DNA from: Halocaridina rubra
Taxonomy: Eukaryota > Arthropoda > Malacostraca > Decapoda > Atyidae
Assembly: GCA_037179515.1 (NCBI GenBank)
Contig: JAXCGZ010005717.1
Coordinates: forward strand, 1-64,000
Length of the DNA: 64,000 bases
Direction: 5' to 3'
Shown: piece by piece, positions 24,951 to 38,219 of the stretch
Layout: the number at the start of each line of letters is the position of its first letter
Position numbering within the stretch: the stretch's first letter is position 1
The notes under the pieces: generated by a model
Told to the model about the DNA's origin: nothing
Database searches by the model: none
The model's input: only the letters and a program-made list of their open reading frames with translations
Made by a program: the position numbers and the translations under genes

Positions 24951-27772
24951 TTAGTGATACTTATCGTACCTGTCCTTAAAACTATGGATTGAGATAGCAT
25001 TAACTACCTCCTCGCTTAGCGAATTCCAATTATCAACTACTCTTACACTGAAAAAGTATTTCCTTACATCCTGCAAAGAAGTTTTCTTACGAAGCTTCAA
25101 ACTATGACCTCTAGTTCTAGAGCCAGCCATATCGAAATATCGATCCCTATCCACTCTATCATAACCATGAAGGAATTTAAAGACTGTCACCATATCCCCC
25201 CTTACTCTTCTAGCTTCGAGTGATGGCAAGTCTAATTCCCTCAGCCTCTCATCATAACCGAGATTGCGTATTTCTGGCACCAGTTTCGTGGCATGTCTTT
25301 GAACTTTTTCAAGCTTAGCTATGTGCTTTTTCAAGTGCGGATTCCAAAAGGGGGCTGCATATTCGAGTTTTGGCCTCACATAGGTTACATAAATATTTCT
25401 GAACATTTCCTTGTCCATGTGCCTGAAGGCTACCCTTACATTTGATAAGAATGCATATGCTGCCCTTACTATGCCATTTATATGTATTTCTGGCGACAAA
25501 TCTGCCAGTATGTTTACTCCTAGATCTCTCTCATTTTCTGTCTCTTGAAGTTGTACTCCAGCCACCGAGTAGTCAAGCTTGGGCCTTCTTGCACTTGTAC
25601 CCATTCTCATTACCTTACATTTTGAGGTATTGAATTTCATTAGCCACTTTTCTGACCACTCATGCAGATTATTTAGATCCTCCTGAAGTTCTCTACCATT
25701 GTTCTCGTTTTTTACTTTCTTCACAATCTTTGCATCATCTGCAAACATATTCATGAATGAATTTACAGACTCTGGTAGGTCATTTACATATACAAGGAAC
25801 AAAAGTGGCCCTAAAACTGAACCCTGTGGAACTCCACTACTAACTCTTCTCCATTCAGACAATGAGTGTCTTACTCTAACCCTCTGTTCCCTTCCTTCTA
25901 AGTAAGTTTTATCCATTCCAAAACATTTCCACCTATTCTAGCCATTGATTGCAGCTTCCTAATAAGTCTCCCATGTGGAACAGTGTCAAACGCTTTCTGG
26001 AAGTCTAGGAATATGCAATCTGCCCAGCCCTCTCTTTCCTGTAAGATTTGGCTTACCTCATCATAAAATTCTAATAAGTTTGTTACTGTTGATCTTCCTT
26101 CTCTGAAGCCATGTTGCCTCACTGACAAAAAGTTGAAGGATTCCAAGTGAAGAGAGATATGTTTCCTTAGTAGTTTCTCCATAAGTTTGCAAACTATGGT
26201 GGTCAAGGAAACTGGTCTATAGTTCAGAGCCGTATCCCTCCTTCCCTTTTTGAAGATAGGTATCACATTTGCTTGTTTCCAGCATCTTGGAATCTCCCCC
26301 GACTCCAGTGACTCCTTAAATATGATACTTAGTGCCACTGATATTGTGTTTGCGCATTTTTTAAGCACATGAGGGGATATGTCATCAGGACCTGTAGCTT
26401 TATGAACATCTAAATCCATCAGCGCTTTGCATACCTCTGTGGCTGTAAGGTTGATGTTCTCTAATACCGGCCCTTGAGCTTCTATCACTGCAATCTGAGG
26501 GGGTGGGGTATTTTCTACTGTAAATACTGACTGAAACTCCTTGTTCAATTCTTTGCAGATCTCTTCGTCCGTCTCAGTGATGCTTCCATCCTCTCTCTTT
26601 AGCCTTAAAACCTGTTCTTTTACCTTCAGTTTTCCTCTGATAAAGCTGTGGAAAAGCTTGGAATTTTCTTTAGCCTTCCAGGTGATGTCCCTCTCATAAT
26701 CTCTCTCTGCCTCTCTCCTTTTACTTAGGTAGTCATTTCTTGCTCTTTTGTAGGTTTGCCAGGCATTTATGTTTTTTCTCCTCCTATACCTTTTCCAGCA
26801 TTTGTCTCTCCACTCCTTAGCTCTTTTACACCCATTATCGAACCATTTCTCTCTGGCATGAATTACACCTACTTTGGTGACAGGTATGCAGCAATCTACT
26901 ATCTTCCCATATTTCTCACAAAAGATGTCATACATTTCTTGTACAGATTTGTTGTAAAATAAGGTTCTCCAGTCAATAACTGCAAAAAGCTCATTCATTT
27001 TGATGTAATCTCCTTTCGGATAGTTCCTCCTCATGTCCTCAGTGCCTCTACTCTCAGGAAGAATGTCTTCAATGATATACTCCATCAACAACACACAGTG
27101 GTCACTCTTTCCAATTGGTGGTTCATACTCAATATTTTCAATATCCAACACATTATCTGTGAACACTAGATCAAGTAGTGATGGCTCATCCCCACCCCTG
27201 GCTCTTGTTGGTTCCATTACATGTTGGTGTAGGAAATTCCCTTGTACGCAATCTAGGAATCTTGCCCCAAATGAGTCTTCACCACTGTGTGGGTCAAGAT
27301 TTATCCAATCTATCTCTTTATGATTAAAGTCTCCCATAATCAAAATCCTACATTTTTTCTCCCGTGCCATGTTAACAACTGAGTTTATGACTTCAATAGT
27401 ACCTATATGACTTTCCTCATAAATTTCAAGCCTATTTTGGTTCCTTGGTGGGTTGTATACAACAGTTATTATAATGCTCTCTGAACCAGTATTTATGCGA
27501 GCAACAAGAAATTCCCTGAACTCACTTTCTATAGCCAAGTTTATTTCTTCAACTTGAATCCTCTCGCTTATGAGCAGTGCTATCCCTCCACCAGTCCTCT
27601 CAGATCTTTCAACCCTTAGTATTCTGAAGCCCTTAGGAAAAACTGTGACACTGTTTATGTCCTCACTCAACTTAGTCTCTGTAATTGCTACTATATCTGC
27701 CTTACTGTTGTGAATCCTATCTTTTAATTCTACTGCCTTACCAGCTAATCCATCAGCATTTGTGTATAACAA
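24951..27772 (-). pseudogene. CR1-like ORF2 of copy E, one frameshift
   Basis: The first 624 codons (27772-25898) run without a stop through the endonuclease and into RT just after motif A (FDTVPHG). A one-base deletion in a T-run near 25905 then changes the frame. The rest (25916-24951), with motif B SSGVPQGSVLGPLLF, motif C FADDAKI and the C-terminal domain, is open in the next frame. The endonuclease reading frame is the best preserved in the window, with TETKL, GDFNHKEIDW and SDHCVLL. Confidence 0.85.
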
Positions 27773-27774
27773 TC

Positions 27775-28730
27775 TTAATGAGGTCCCATCCCCTGATCTT
27801 CTGTCATTATCTTCTTTATCTCCCCTTTGTCTGGAAGTATTCTGTAACGAAAATTTTTCTTCTCTTCTTCATTTCTTTCATCATTTAACCTTCTTGCCTC
27901 TTGCAACAAGTTTTTGATCTTTCCCATCTCTTCCTGTGTTCTGTATCGTCTAATGAACACTTCTTTGCATTCTTGAAGGTCTTTTAGACTTTTTTTTCTC
28001 AACAATATTTCCCTACATGTTTCCCCTCTCTCAAAGGTTACTTTTGTTGGTCTCGGCTTTCCTTCCCTCGAATATTTACCTAGTTGGTGTATGTTTACAA
28101 TATCCTCAGGACCACATACTACTCCAAGCTTTCTTATCAGGTCTACAACGTTAGCTTTATTTTCTTCAAGTCTCCCCTGCCATGTTGGCTCCTGGGATTC
28201 ACTTATGCCTGAGATTACCACTGTCTTCTCCTTATCAAGTGCCTGTCTGATGAGTGGGTTTGCCCTTTCCATCACAACGTCTTTCATTTTTTCGATTACT
28301 GTCTCTTTATAGTCAACTGTTTGTATGTTTTCCAGTGCCACCACCTTTACAGCCTCTTTTACTGCCACATTCCCCTTTAGTGCATCAGCAAAGGACGTTT
28401 TCATGGCATCATTTTCCATATTCAGCTCCTGGAACTCTTTTCTGAACTGTTAAATGTTTTCCTTAATCTGAACATTCCAAGCAGCAATCTCGTCTCTCTC
28501 AGAAGAGAGCAGTGAACTAACATGTAATTCCTTTAGGTTGCCATTCAGCTGTTTGTTTTTATCTTCTTGTTTAGAAATTCTAGATTCTAGTTGACTCTTT
28601 TCCCCTTCCAGCTTCTTTATTCTTTTTTCTAGTTCCTTTCTCTCCTGCCCTTGTGCTTTATTTGCTTCCTCCAAAGATCTTATTTGTTCTCTGAGTGTTT
28701 CATTCCCTTTCATTTCTCCATCCATATTCC
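27775..28730 (-). pseudogene. CR1-like ORF1 of copy E, truncated and with one nonsense codon
   Basis: Coiled-coil and basic parts of ORF1 are present, but the first ~46 codons are missing. A TAA stands near 28452 where copy D has Gln. The downstream part (28419-27775) is open to the natural stop, and its T-run has the in-frame length, unlike copy D. Confidence 0.8.
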
Positions 28731-28749
28731 GTGTGTGTGTGTGTGTGTG
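28731..28749. repeat. (GT)n at the LINE E/F junction
   Basis: About 9 GT units lie exactly between the 5' truncation point of copy E and the tail of copy F. Confidence 0.9.
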
Positions 28750-29556
28750 ATTACCTAATTGTGATTACCTAATTGTGTTTACGGAAAAGAGCCCAAAGCT
28801 CGTATCTTCCCGTCTCCTGATCGGTTCCATTTTTAGACTTAGTGATACTTATCACACTTGTCCTTAAAACTATGGATTGAGATAGCATTAACTACCTCCT
28901 CGCTTAGCGAATTCCAATTATCAACTACTCTTACACTGAAAAAGTATTTCCTTACATCCTGCAAACAAGTTTTCTTCCGAAGCTTCAAACTATGACCTCT
29001 AGTTCTAGAGCCAGCCATATCGAAATGTCGATCCCTATCCACTCTATCATAACCATGAAGGAATTTAAAGACTGTCACCATATCCCCCCTTACTCTTCTA
29101 GCTTCGAGTGATGGCAAGTCTAATTCCCTCAGCCTCTCATCATAACCGAGATTGCGTATTTCTGGCACCAGTTTCGTGGCATGTCTTTGAACTTTTTCAA
29201 GCTTAGCTATGTGCTTTTTCAAGTGCGGATTCCAAAAGGGGGCTGCATATTCGAGTTTTGGCCTCACATAGGTTACATAAATATTTCTGAACATTTCCTT
29301 GTCCATGTGCCTGAAGGCTACCCTTACTTTTGATAAGAATGCATATGCTGCCCTTACTACGCCATTTATATGTATTTCTGGAGACAAATCTGCCAGTATG
29401 TTTACTCCTAGATCTCTCTCATTTTCTGTCTCTTGAAGTTGTACTCCAGCCACCTAGTAGTCAAGCTTGGGCCTTCTTGCACTTGTACCCATTCTCATTA
29501 CCTTACATTTTGAGGTATTGAATTTCATTAGCCACTTTTCTGACCACTCATGCAGA
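28749..29556 (-). mobile_element. CR1-like LINE copy F (3' fragment)
   Basis: It carries the last ~230 codons of ORF2 (open from 29453 to 28839, with one stop upstream) plus the 3' stem-loop and tail. It is 5'-truncated at HEWSEK, directly beside a (GT)n and the tail of copy G. Confidence 0.9.
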
Positions 29557-29570
29557 GTGTGTGTGTGTGT

Positions 29571-30881
29571 GATTACCTAATTGTGATTACCTAATTGTGT
29601 TTACGGGAAAGAGCCCAAAGCTCGTATCTTCCCGTCTCCTGATCGGCTCCATTTTTAGACTTAGTGATACTTATCATACCTGTCCTTAAAACTATTGATT
29701 GAGATAGCATTAACTACCTCCTCGCTTAGCGAATTCCAATTATCAACTACTCTTACACTGAAAAAGTATTTCCTTACATCCTGCAAACAAGTTTTCTTCC
29801 GAAGCTTCAAACTATGACCTCTAGTTCTAGAGCCAGCCATATCGAAATATCGATCCCTATCCACTCTATCATAACCATGAAGGAATTTAAAGACTGTCAC
29901 CATATCCCCCCTTACTCTTCTAGCTTCGAGTGATGGCAAGTCTAATTCCCTCAGCCTCTCATCATAACCGAGATTGCGTATTTCTGGCACCAGTTTCGTG
30001 GCATGTCTTTGAACTTTTTCAAGCTTAGCTATGTGCTTTTTCAAGTGCGGATTCCAAAAGGGGGTTGCATATTCGAGTTTTGGCCTCACATAGGTTACAT
30101 AAATATTTCTGAACATTTCCTTGTCCATGTGCCTGAAGGCTACCCTTACATTTGATAAGAATGCATATGCTGCCCTTACTACGCCATTTATATGTATTTC
30201 TGGAGACAAATCTGCCAGTATGTTTACTCCTAGATCTCTCTCATTTTCTGTCTCTTGAAGTTGTACTCCAGCCACCGAGTAGTCAAGCTTGGGCCTTCTT
30301 GCACTTGTACCCATTCTCATTACCTTACATTTTGAGGTATTGAATTTCATTAGCCACTTTTCTGACCACTCATGCAGATTATTTAGATCCTCCTGAAGTT
30401 CTCTACCATTGTTCTCGTTTTTTACTTTCTTCACAATCTTTGCATCATCTGCAAACATATTCATGAATGAATTTACAGACTCTGGTAGGTCATTTACATA
30501 TACAAGGAACAAAAGTGGCCCTAAAACTGAACCCTGTGGAACTCCACTACTAACTCTTCTCCATCCAGACACTGAGTGTCTTACTCTAACCCTTTGTTCC
30601 CTTCCTTCTAAGTAAGTTTTTATCCATTCCAAAACATTTCCACCTATTCTAGCCATTGATTGCAGCTTCCTAATAAGTCTCCCATGTGGAACAGTGTCAA
30701 ACGCTTTCTGGAAGTCTAGGAATATGCAATCTGCCCAGCCCTCTCTTTCCTGTAAGATTTGGCTTACCTCATCATAAAATTCTAATAAGTTTGTTACTGT
30801 TGATCTTCCTTCTCTGAAGCCATGTTGCCTCACTGACAAAAAGTTGAAGGATTCCAAGTGAAGAGAGATATGTTTCCTTAG
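29571..30881 (-). mobile_element. CR1-like LINE copy G (5'-truncated in RT)
   Basis: The copy holds one open frame (30857-29661, 398 codons) from just before RT motif A to the ORF2 stop, with MFADDAKI intact, plus the full 3' end. Its 5' break falls directly on the tail of copy H, with no microsatellite between. Confidence 0.9.
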
Positions 30882-33062
30882 TGATTACCTAATTGTGATT
30901 ACCTAATTGTGTTTACGGGAAAGAGCCCAAAGCTCGTATCATCCCGTCTCCTGATCGGTTCCATTTTTAGACTTAGTGATACTTATCATACCTGTCCTTA
31001 AAACTATGGATTGAGGTAGCATTAACTACCTCCTCGCTTAGCGAATTCCAATTATCAACTACTCTTACACTGAAAAAGTATTTCCTTACATCCTGCAAAC
31101 AAGTTTTCTTCCGAAGCTTCAAACTATGACCTCTAGTTCTAGAGCCAGCCATATCGAAATATCGATCCCTATCCACTCTATCATAACCATGAAGGAATTT
31201 AAAGACTGTCACCATATCCCCCCTTACTCTTCTAGCTTCGAGTGATGGCAAGTCTAATTCCCTCAGCCTCTCATCATAACCGAGATTGCGTATTTCTGGC
31301 ACCAGTTTCGTGGCATGTCTTTGAACTTTTTCAAGCTTAGCTATGTGCTTTTTCAAGTGCGGATTCCAAAAGGGGGCTGCATATTCGAGTTTTGGCCTCA
31401 CATAGGTTACATAAATATTTCTGAACATTTCCTTGTCCATGTGCCTGAAGGCTACCCTTACATTTGATAAGAATGCATATGCTGCCCTTACTACGCCATT
31501 TATATGTATTTCTGGAGACAAATCTGCCAGTATGTTTACTCCTAGATCTCTCTCATTTTCTGTCTCTTGAAGTTGTACTCCAGCCACCGAGTAGTCAAGC
31601 TTGGGCCTTCTTGCACTTGTACCCATTCTCATTACCTTACATTTTGAGGTATTGAATTTCATTAGCCACTTTTCTGACCACTCATGCAGATTATTTAGAT
31701 CCTCCTGAAGTTCTCTACCATTGTTCTCGTTTTTTACTTTCTTCACAATCTTTGCATCATCTGCAAACATATTCATGAATGAATTTACAGACTCTGGTAG
31801 GTCATTTACATATACAAGGAACAAAAGTGGCCCTAAAACTGATTCCTGTGGGACTCCACTACTAACTCTTCTCCATTCAGACACTGAGTGTCTTACTCTA
31901 ACCCTCTGTTCCCTTCCTTCTAAGTAAGTTTTTATCCATTCCAAGACATTTCCACCTATTCTAGCCATTGATTGCAGCTTCTTAATAAGTCTCCCATGTG
32001 GAACAGTGTCAAACGCTTTCTGGAAGTCTAGGAATATGCAATCTGCCCAGCCCTCTCTTTCCTGTAAGATTTGGCTTACCTCATCATAAAATTCTAATAA
32101 GTTTGTTACTGTTGATCTTCCTTCTCTGAAGCCATGTTGCCTCACTGACAAAAAGTTGAAGGATTCCAAGTGAAAAGAGATATGTTTCCTTAGTAGTTTC
32201 TCCATAAGTTTGCAAACTATGCTGGTCAAGGAAACTGGTCTATAGTTCAGAGCCGTATCCCTCCTTCCCCTTTTGAAGATAGGTATCACATTTGCTTGTT
32301 TCCAGCATCTTGGAATCTCCCCCGACTCCAATGACTCCTTAAATATGATACTTAGTGCCACTGATATTGTGTTTGCGCATTTTTTAAGCACATGAGGGGA
32401 TATGTCATCAGGACCTGTAGCTTTATGAACATCTAAATCCATCAGCGCTTTGCATACCTCTGTGGCTGTAAGGTTGATGTTCTCTAATACCGGCCCTTGA
32501 GCTTCTATCACTGCAATCTGAGGGGGTGGGGTATTTTCTACTGTAAATACTGACTGAAACTCCTTGTTCAATTCTTTGCAGATCTCTTCGTCCGTCTCAG
32601 TGATGCTTCCATCCTCTCTCTTTAGCCTTAAAACCTGTTCTTTTACCTTCAGTTTTCCTCTGATAAAGCTGTGGAAAAGCTTGGGATTTTCTTTAGCCTT
32701 CCTGGTGATGTCCCTCTCATAATCTTTCTCTGCCTCTCTCCTTTTACTTAGGTAGTCATTTCTTGCTCTTTTGTAGGTTTGCCAGGCATTTAAGTTTTTT
32801 CTCCTCCTATACCTTTTCCAGCATTTGTCTCTCCACTCCTTAGCTCTTTTACACCCATTATCGAACCATTTCTCTCTGGCATGAATTACACCTACTTTGG
32901 TGACAGGTATGCAGCAATCTACTATCTTCCCATATTTCTCACAAAAGATGTCATACATTTCTTGTACAGATTTGTTGTAAAATAAGGTTCTCCAGTCAAT
33001 AACTGCAAAAAGCTCATTCATTTTGATGTAATCTCCTTTCTGATACTTCCTCCTCATGTCCT

Positions 33063-33066
<4 letters not shown>
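30882..33066 (-). mobile_element. CR1-like LINE copy H (5'-truncated in endonuclease)
   Basis: A 2.2-kb copy with an uninterrupted ORF2 remainder and complete 3' end. Its 5' break lies at a 54-bp (GT)n that continues into the tail of fragment I. Confidence 0.9.
30973..33057 (-). CDS. CR1-like ORF2 remainder with complete reverse transcriptase, 694 codons
   Basis: This is the longest intact RT frame of the family here. It begins after the endonuclease core, covers the linker (KATGPDDISPHVL), RT motifs NYRPVSLT, DFQKAFDTVPHG (about residue 350) and FADDAKI (about residue 430), and the C-terminal domain with RPKLEYAAPFWNPHL and a natural stop. Motif B reads GVPQESVLGPLLF: the usual Gly is Glu, which may impair the enzyme. 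Without an endonuclease or promoter it is a dead fragment, but it is useful as a near-consensus RT sequence. Confidence 0.85.
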   Translation of the reverse strand: MRRKYQKGDYIKMNELFAVIDWRTLFYNKSVQEMYDIFCEKYGKIVDCCIPVTKVGVIHAREKWFDNGCKRAKEWRDKCWKRYRRRKNLNAWQTYKRARNDYLSKRREAEKDYERDITRKAKENPKLFHSFIRGKLKVKEQVLRLKREDGSITETDEEICKELNKEFQSVFTVENTPPPQIAVIEAQGPVLENINLTATEVCKALMDLDVHKATGPDDISPHVLKKCANTISVALSIIFKESLESGEIPRCWKQANVIPIFKRGRRDTALNYRPVSLTSIVCKLMEKLLRKHISFHLESFNFLSVRQHGFREGRSTVTNLLEFYDEVSQILQEREGWADCIFLDFQKAFDTVPHGRLIKKLQSMARIGGNVLEWIKTYLEGREQRVRVRHSVSEWRRVSSGVPQESVLGPLLFLVYVNDLPESVNSFMNMFADDAKIVKKVKNENNGRELQEDLNNLHEWSEKWLMKFNTSKCKVMRMGTSARRPKLDYSVAGVQLQETENERDLGVNILADLSPEIHINGVVRAAYAFLSNVRVAFRHMDKEMFRNIYVTYVRPKLEYAAPFWNPHLKKHIAKLEKVQRHATKLVPEIRNLGYDERLRELDLPSLEARRVRGDMVTVFKFLHGYDRVDRDRYFDMAGSRTRGHSLKLRKKTCLQDVRKYFFSVRVVDNWNSLSEEVVNATSIHSFKDRYDKYH

Positions 33067-33118
<52 letters not shown>
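33065..33118. repeat. (GT)27 at the LINE H/I junction
   Basis: A pure GT run between the truncated 5' end of copy H and the 3' tail of fragment I. Confidence 0.95.
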
Positions 33119-33121
<3 letters not shown>

Positions 33122-33268
33122 TACCTAATTGTAATTACCTAACTGTGCTTGCGGGAATGAGTCCAATGCTCATAACTCCCCGTCTCTTGGTCGGTTCTAT
33201 TCTTGTACACAGTGATACTTATCATACTTGTCTTTAAAACTATGAATTCATTTAGCATTAACTACTTC
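33119..33268 (-). mobile_element. CR1-like LINE fragment I (3' end only)
   Basis: About 150 bp: diverged tail units, a partly eroded 3' stem-loop and the last ~20 codons of ORF2. It meets plus-strand copy J head to head at 33268. Confidence 0.8.
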
Positions 33269-34068
33269 AGGAAGACCCAAGTAGTCTGCATGAGTGATCA
33301 GAAAAGTGGCTAATGAAATTCAATGCTTCAAAAGTAAGGTGATGGGAATGGGAACAAGCGTGAGAAGGTTCAAGCTTGGATGTGCGATAGCAGGAGCAGA
33401 ACTTCACGAGACGGATAATGAGAGAGATCTAGGAGTAAAAATATTGGCAGATTTGATACCGGAAATGCTTATAAATGGCATAGTAAGGGCAGCATATGTT
33501 TTCTTAGCAACTGTAAGAGTAGCCTTCAGACAGATGGACAAGGAAATGTTCAGAAATATATGTGAGGCCAAAGTTTGAATATGCATCCCTCTTTTGGAAT
33601 CCTCACATGGAAAAACACATAAATAAGCTGGAAAAGTTTAAAGACATGCCACGAAACTGGTGCAAGAAATACATAATTTCAGTTATAAGGAGAGGATGAG
33701 GGAATTAGACTTACCATCATTCGAAGCTAGAAGAATTAGGGAGAATATGGTGATGGCTTGTTAATTCCATAGTGGTTTTGACAGAGTGAATACGGATGGC
33801 TTTTTATATGTCTAGTTCTAGAACTAGACATCATAGTTTGAATCTTCTCAGGATGTAGGAATGCACTTTTTTTTTTTTTAGTTTAAGAGTGGTTGGTGAT
33901 TGGAATTCGCTAAGTGAGGAGATAGTTAATGCTCACTCAATTCATAGTTTTAAGAACAAATATAAGTATCACTGAGTACAAAATTGGAGCCGATAAGGAG
34001 ATGGGGAGTTGCGAGCATAGGGCTCTTTCCCATAAGCATAATTAGGTAATAATAATTAAGTGATTACA
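33269..34068 (+). mobile_element. CR1-like LINE copy J (old 3' fragment)
   Basis: A decayed plus-strand copy from HEWSEK onward, with a remnant frame at 33294-33578 (ERDLGVKILADLIPEM). Stops and shifts follow. It has its own 3' end (GGGCTCTTTCCC, AATTAGGTAAT), so it is a separate insertion and not an inverted 5' part of fragment I. Confidence 0.8.
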
Positions 34069-35190
34069 TATATACAGTGAGGGAAGTGGTACTGGAAGAT
34101 GTAAGCATTGTTGACTACAAAGAAACAGTGATAACAAGAAAAGAAAGATGTGACTGAAAGGGTTAATCCACTTATCAAACAAACACCTGATAAAGAAAAG
34201 TCAGTGTAAATCTCAGGATTAAGTGAATCCCAGGAATCACCATGGCCGTAAAGTCTTAAACTTAACAAACCTAGGGTTTAAAGCCTGACAAGGAATCTTG
34301 GAGTAGTATGTGGTACAAAGATTATTGTAAGCATTCACCGATTCTAGTGAGGGAGAGGCAAGGATAATGAAAGCAATTTTTGAGAGAGGGGACACATGTT
34401 TAGAATTATTGATGAGAGCAAAAATCTTAAAAGACCTTCAAGAATTCAGAAAAGTGCTCATTACACCATTTAGAACATAGGGAAAGATGGAAAGGCTCAA
34501 AAACTTCTTGCATGAAACTGGAAGGTTAAATGGGGGAAAGAAATGAAGAAGATAAGAAAAAGTCTTTTGTCAGGATTCTTCTAGCCAAAGGGGTGATATA
34601 ATGAAAAAAGTGCTAGGAGATCAGGGGATGCAGCCTCATTATGATTGCTGTATATAAATGCTGATGGGGTAGCTGGTAAGGCAGTATAATTAAAAGATAG
34701 GAATCACAACAGTAAGGCAGATATAGTAGTGGTTACAGATACTAAGTTAAGTGAGGACATACACAGTGTCACAGTTTTCCTAAGGGGTTCAGAATATTAA
34801 GGGTTGAAAGATCTGAGAGGACTGGTGGAGGGATAGCATAGCTCATAAGTGAAAGGTTTCGGGATGAAGAAATAAACTCTCCTATAAAAAGTAAGTTCAA
34901 GGCATTTCTTGTTGCTCGCATAAATACCAGTTAAGAGAACAGTATAATAGCTGCCATATATATCCCGACAAGAAATCAACAAAGACTAGAGGTGTATGAG
35001 GAATGTTATATGAGTACTATCGAAGTTATAAACTCAGTTGTTAACATCGCATGGGAGAGAAAATGTAGGATTTAATTTATAGGAGATATTGTTCAAAGAG
35101 AGATTGATCTGACTAATCTTGACCTGCACAGTGGAGAAAATTCATTTGGTGCAAGATTCCTAGATTGTGTACAGGGACATTTCCTACACC

Positions 35191-35197
35191 AGCATAT

Positions 35198-35249
<52 letters not shown>

Positions 35250-35291
35250 ATATATATAATATATATATATATATTATATATATATATATAT
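35191..35291. repeat. (TA)n microsatellite at the SINE 3' end
   Basis: About 100 bases of TA with a few shifts, directly joined to the 3' end (minus strand) of the SINE-like repeat at 35292. Confidence 0.9.
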
Positions 35292-35775
<484 letters not shown>

Positions 35776-35915
35776 ACACATATACACATATACAAATAAA
35801 TAAATAAAACAGTCTAATTTCCTTAATAGACAAAATCCTATTATCAACGATGCACACACTAAAAAATAGATTGTAAGAAAGCAGTAATAAGATATAAAAT
35901 CTCGATCATACATAT

Positions 35916-35960
35916 ACCTTGGCTGTTTCCCCCTTTAATTGGGGGGTAGCCGACATCAAA
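35916..35960 (-). mobile_element. 45-bp copy of the same LINE/SINE tail
   Basis: It repeats the terminal 45 bases of the SINE-like element (ACCTTGGCTGTTTCCCCC onward) in the same orientation. It looks like a severely 5'-truncated LINE or SINE insertion. Confidence 0.7.
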
Positions 35961-38219
35961 TACTAGCACTAATTGTGTTAGATATTGAAAAACTTGATAA
36001 TGAACCACTAATTGGGAAAATTGACCACTGTGTGTTGTTGATGGAGTGCATCAGATGAGGTTCTGCCTGAAGGTAAGGGTACTGAGAAGGACACAAGGAG
36101 AAACTATCCGAAAGGAGATGACAAAAAAACTAATTATCTGTTTGCAGTTAACGACTGGAGGACCTTACTTAACAAAAATCTGAATGAGAGATGCACAGAA
36201 TCTTTTGTGAGGAATATGTGAAGATAGTTATTTGATGCATAGCATCCATCATAATAGGAGTTAATCATTCCAGAGAGAAATGGCTCAGTAATGAGTGTAA
36301 AAGAGCAAAGGAGTGGAGAAAAATGCTGGAAAAGGCATAGGAGGAGAAAAAATATACATGCCAGGCAGACTTGCAAGCGAGCAAGATATGATTACCTAAG
36401 TAAAAGAAAAAAGAGGCAGGGCTAAAGTATGAAAGGTATATTATCAGGAAGGCTAAAGAAAATGCCAACTTTTCCACAGCTTTATCAGAGGAAAATTGAA
36501 GGTCAAAGAATAGGTCAAAGAATTGCTGAGATGGATGAGGAGAACTGTAAAAAATTGAACAAGGAGTTGGAGTAAGTATTTAGAGTAGAAAATACTCCAC
36601 CCCCTGAGATTGCAGAGATAAGAGATCGTAAGGCATGATTAGAGAATATCACCATTCTAGCCACAGAGAAATGCAAAGAGCTGATTTAGTTAGATGCCCT
36701 TAAAGCTACAGGTCCTGACAACATAACCCCCATATGTACTTGATAATTGCATCATGCCAATATTGGTGGTACTATGCATATTATTTGTAGTCACTGAAAT
36801 CTGGGAAGATTCCAAGATGCTGGAAACAAGCAAACGTGGTACTATTCTTCAAAAAGGGAAGGAGAGATGCAGCTCTAAACTATAGGCCTGTTTTCTTGAC
36901 CAGCATAACTTGCAAGATTATGGACTACTTACTATGAAAATGCATCTTCTTCACTTGGAATCCTTTAGCTTTTTGTCAGACACACTACATGGATTCAGAG
37001 AATGCAGATCTACAGTAACAAACTTATTGGAATTTTATGATGAGATAGCCAGATCTTACAACAAAGAAAGGACTGGGCATATTGCATATTCTTAGAGTTT
37101 CAGAAGGCATTTGGTATGATCCCACATGGAAGACTTATTAAGAAGCTGCAAGTAATGGCGAGAATAGGTGGAAATGTCTTGGAATGCATAAAAACTTACG
37201 TAGAAGGAAGGGAAAAGAGGGTTAGAGAAAGACTCAATGTCTGACTTTAGAAAGGTTAGCAGTGGGGTTCCACAGTTTTCAGTTTTAGAGCCATTTTTGT
37301 TTCTACTGAATTTAAATGACTTACCAGAGTCTGTAAATGCATTCTTAAATATGCTTGCAAATGATGCTAAGATTATGGCTAAAGTAAAAGACGAGAATAA
37401 TGGTAGACCTAAATAGTCTACACGAGTGGTCAGAATAGTGACTAATGAAATTTAATACTTCAAAATGTAAGGTGATGAGAATGGGTACAAGCGAAAGAAG
37501 GCCCAAGTTTGGGTACTCAATTGCAGGTACAAAATTTCAAGAGATGGAGAATGAGAGAGATCTAGGAGTAAATATATTGGCAGATTTATTCCCGGAAATG
37601 CATATAAATGGCATAGTAAGGGATGCATATACTTCTTAAGCAAATGTAATGGTAGCCTTCAGACAGATGGACAAGGAAATGGTCAGAAATATTTATGTAA
37701 CTTATGTGAGGCCAAACCTTAAATATTCAGCCCTCTTTTGGAATCCGCACTTGAAAAAGAATGTATATAAGCTGGAAAAAGCTCAAAGACATACCGCGAA
37801 ACTGGTGCCAGATATACGCAATCTCAGGTATGAGGAAAAGCTTAGGGAATTAGTTACCAGCACTCGAAGCTATAAGAATGAGGGGGGAATAGGTGACTGC
37901 TTTAAAATACCATCATGATTTTTAGCATATTTTAATATGTATGGCTCTAAATTTAGATGTCATGGTTTCAATCTTCGTGAGAAAATTTCTTTGCAGGACG
38001 TATGCAAATACTTGTATAGTGTACGAAGAGTAAATGATTGGAATACACTAAAGCGAGGTAGTAGTTAATGTTAACTGCATTCATAATTCTAAGGATAAAT
38101 ATAATAAGAATTATTGAGTATAAAAATGGGACCTACCAGGTTCCATTTTTTTTGCCAGTAAAGGGATCTTTCCCGTAAGCACAATTAGGTTATTACAATT
38201 AAATAATTACACACACACA

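Larger units (their letters stand above)
24860..28730 (-). mobile_element. CR1-like LINE copy E (5'-truncated in ORF1)
   Basis: The copy carries most of ORF1, all of ORF2 and an intact 3' end. It is 5'-truncated about 46 codons into ORF1 at a (GT)n run that belongs to the tail of copy F. It is a near-identical sister of copy D but has different lesions, so it is an independent insertion and not a duplication of D. Confidence 0.9.

Noticed and set aside
28749..30960. Regularly repeated GATTACCTAATT units as a possible CRISPR or satellite array
   Set aside because: The units are paired tails at LINE 3' ends, spaced by LINE bodies of very different length, not a spacer array.
33119..34068. Twin-priming (5' inversion) explanation for the I/J junction
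   Set aside because: Copy J has its own 3' end and tail and is more decayed, so it cannot be the inverted 5' part of fragment I.
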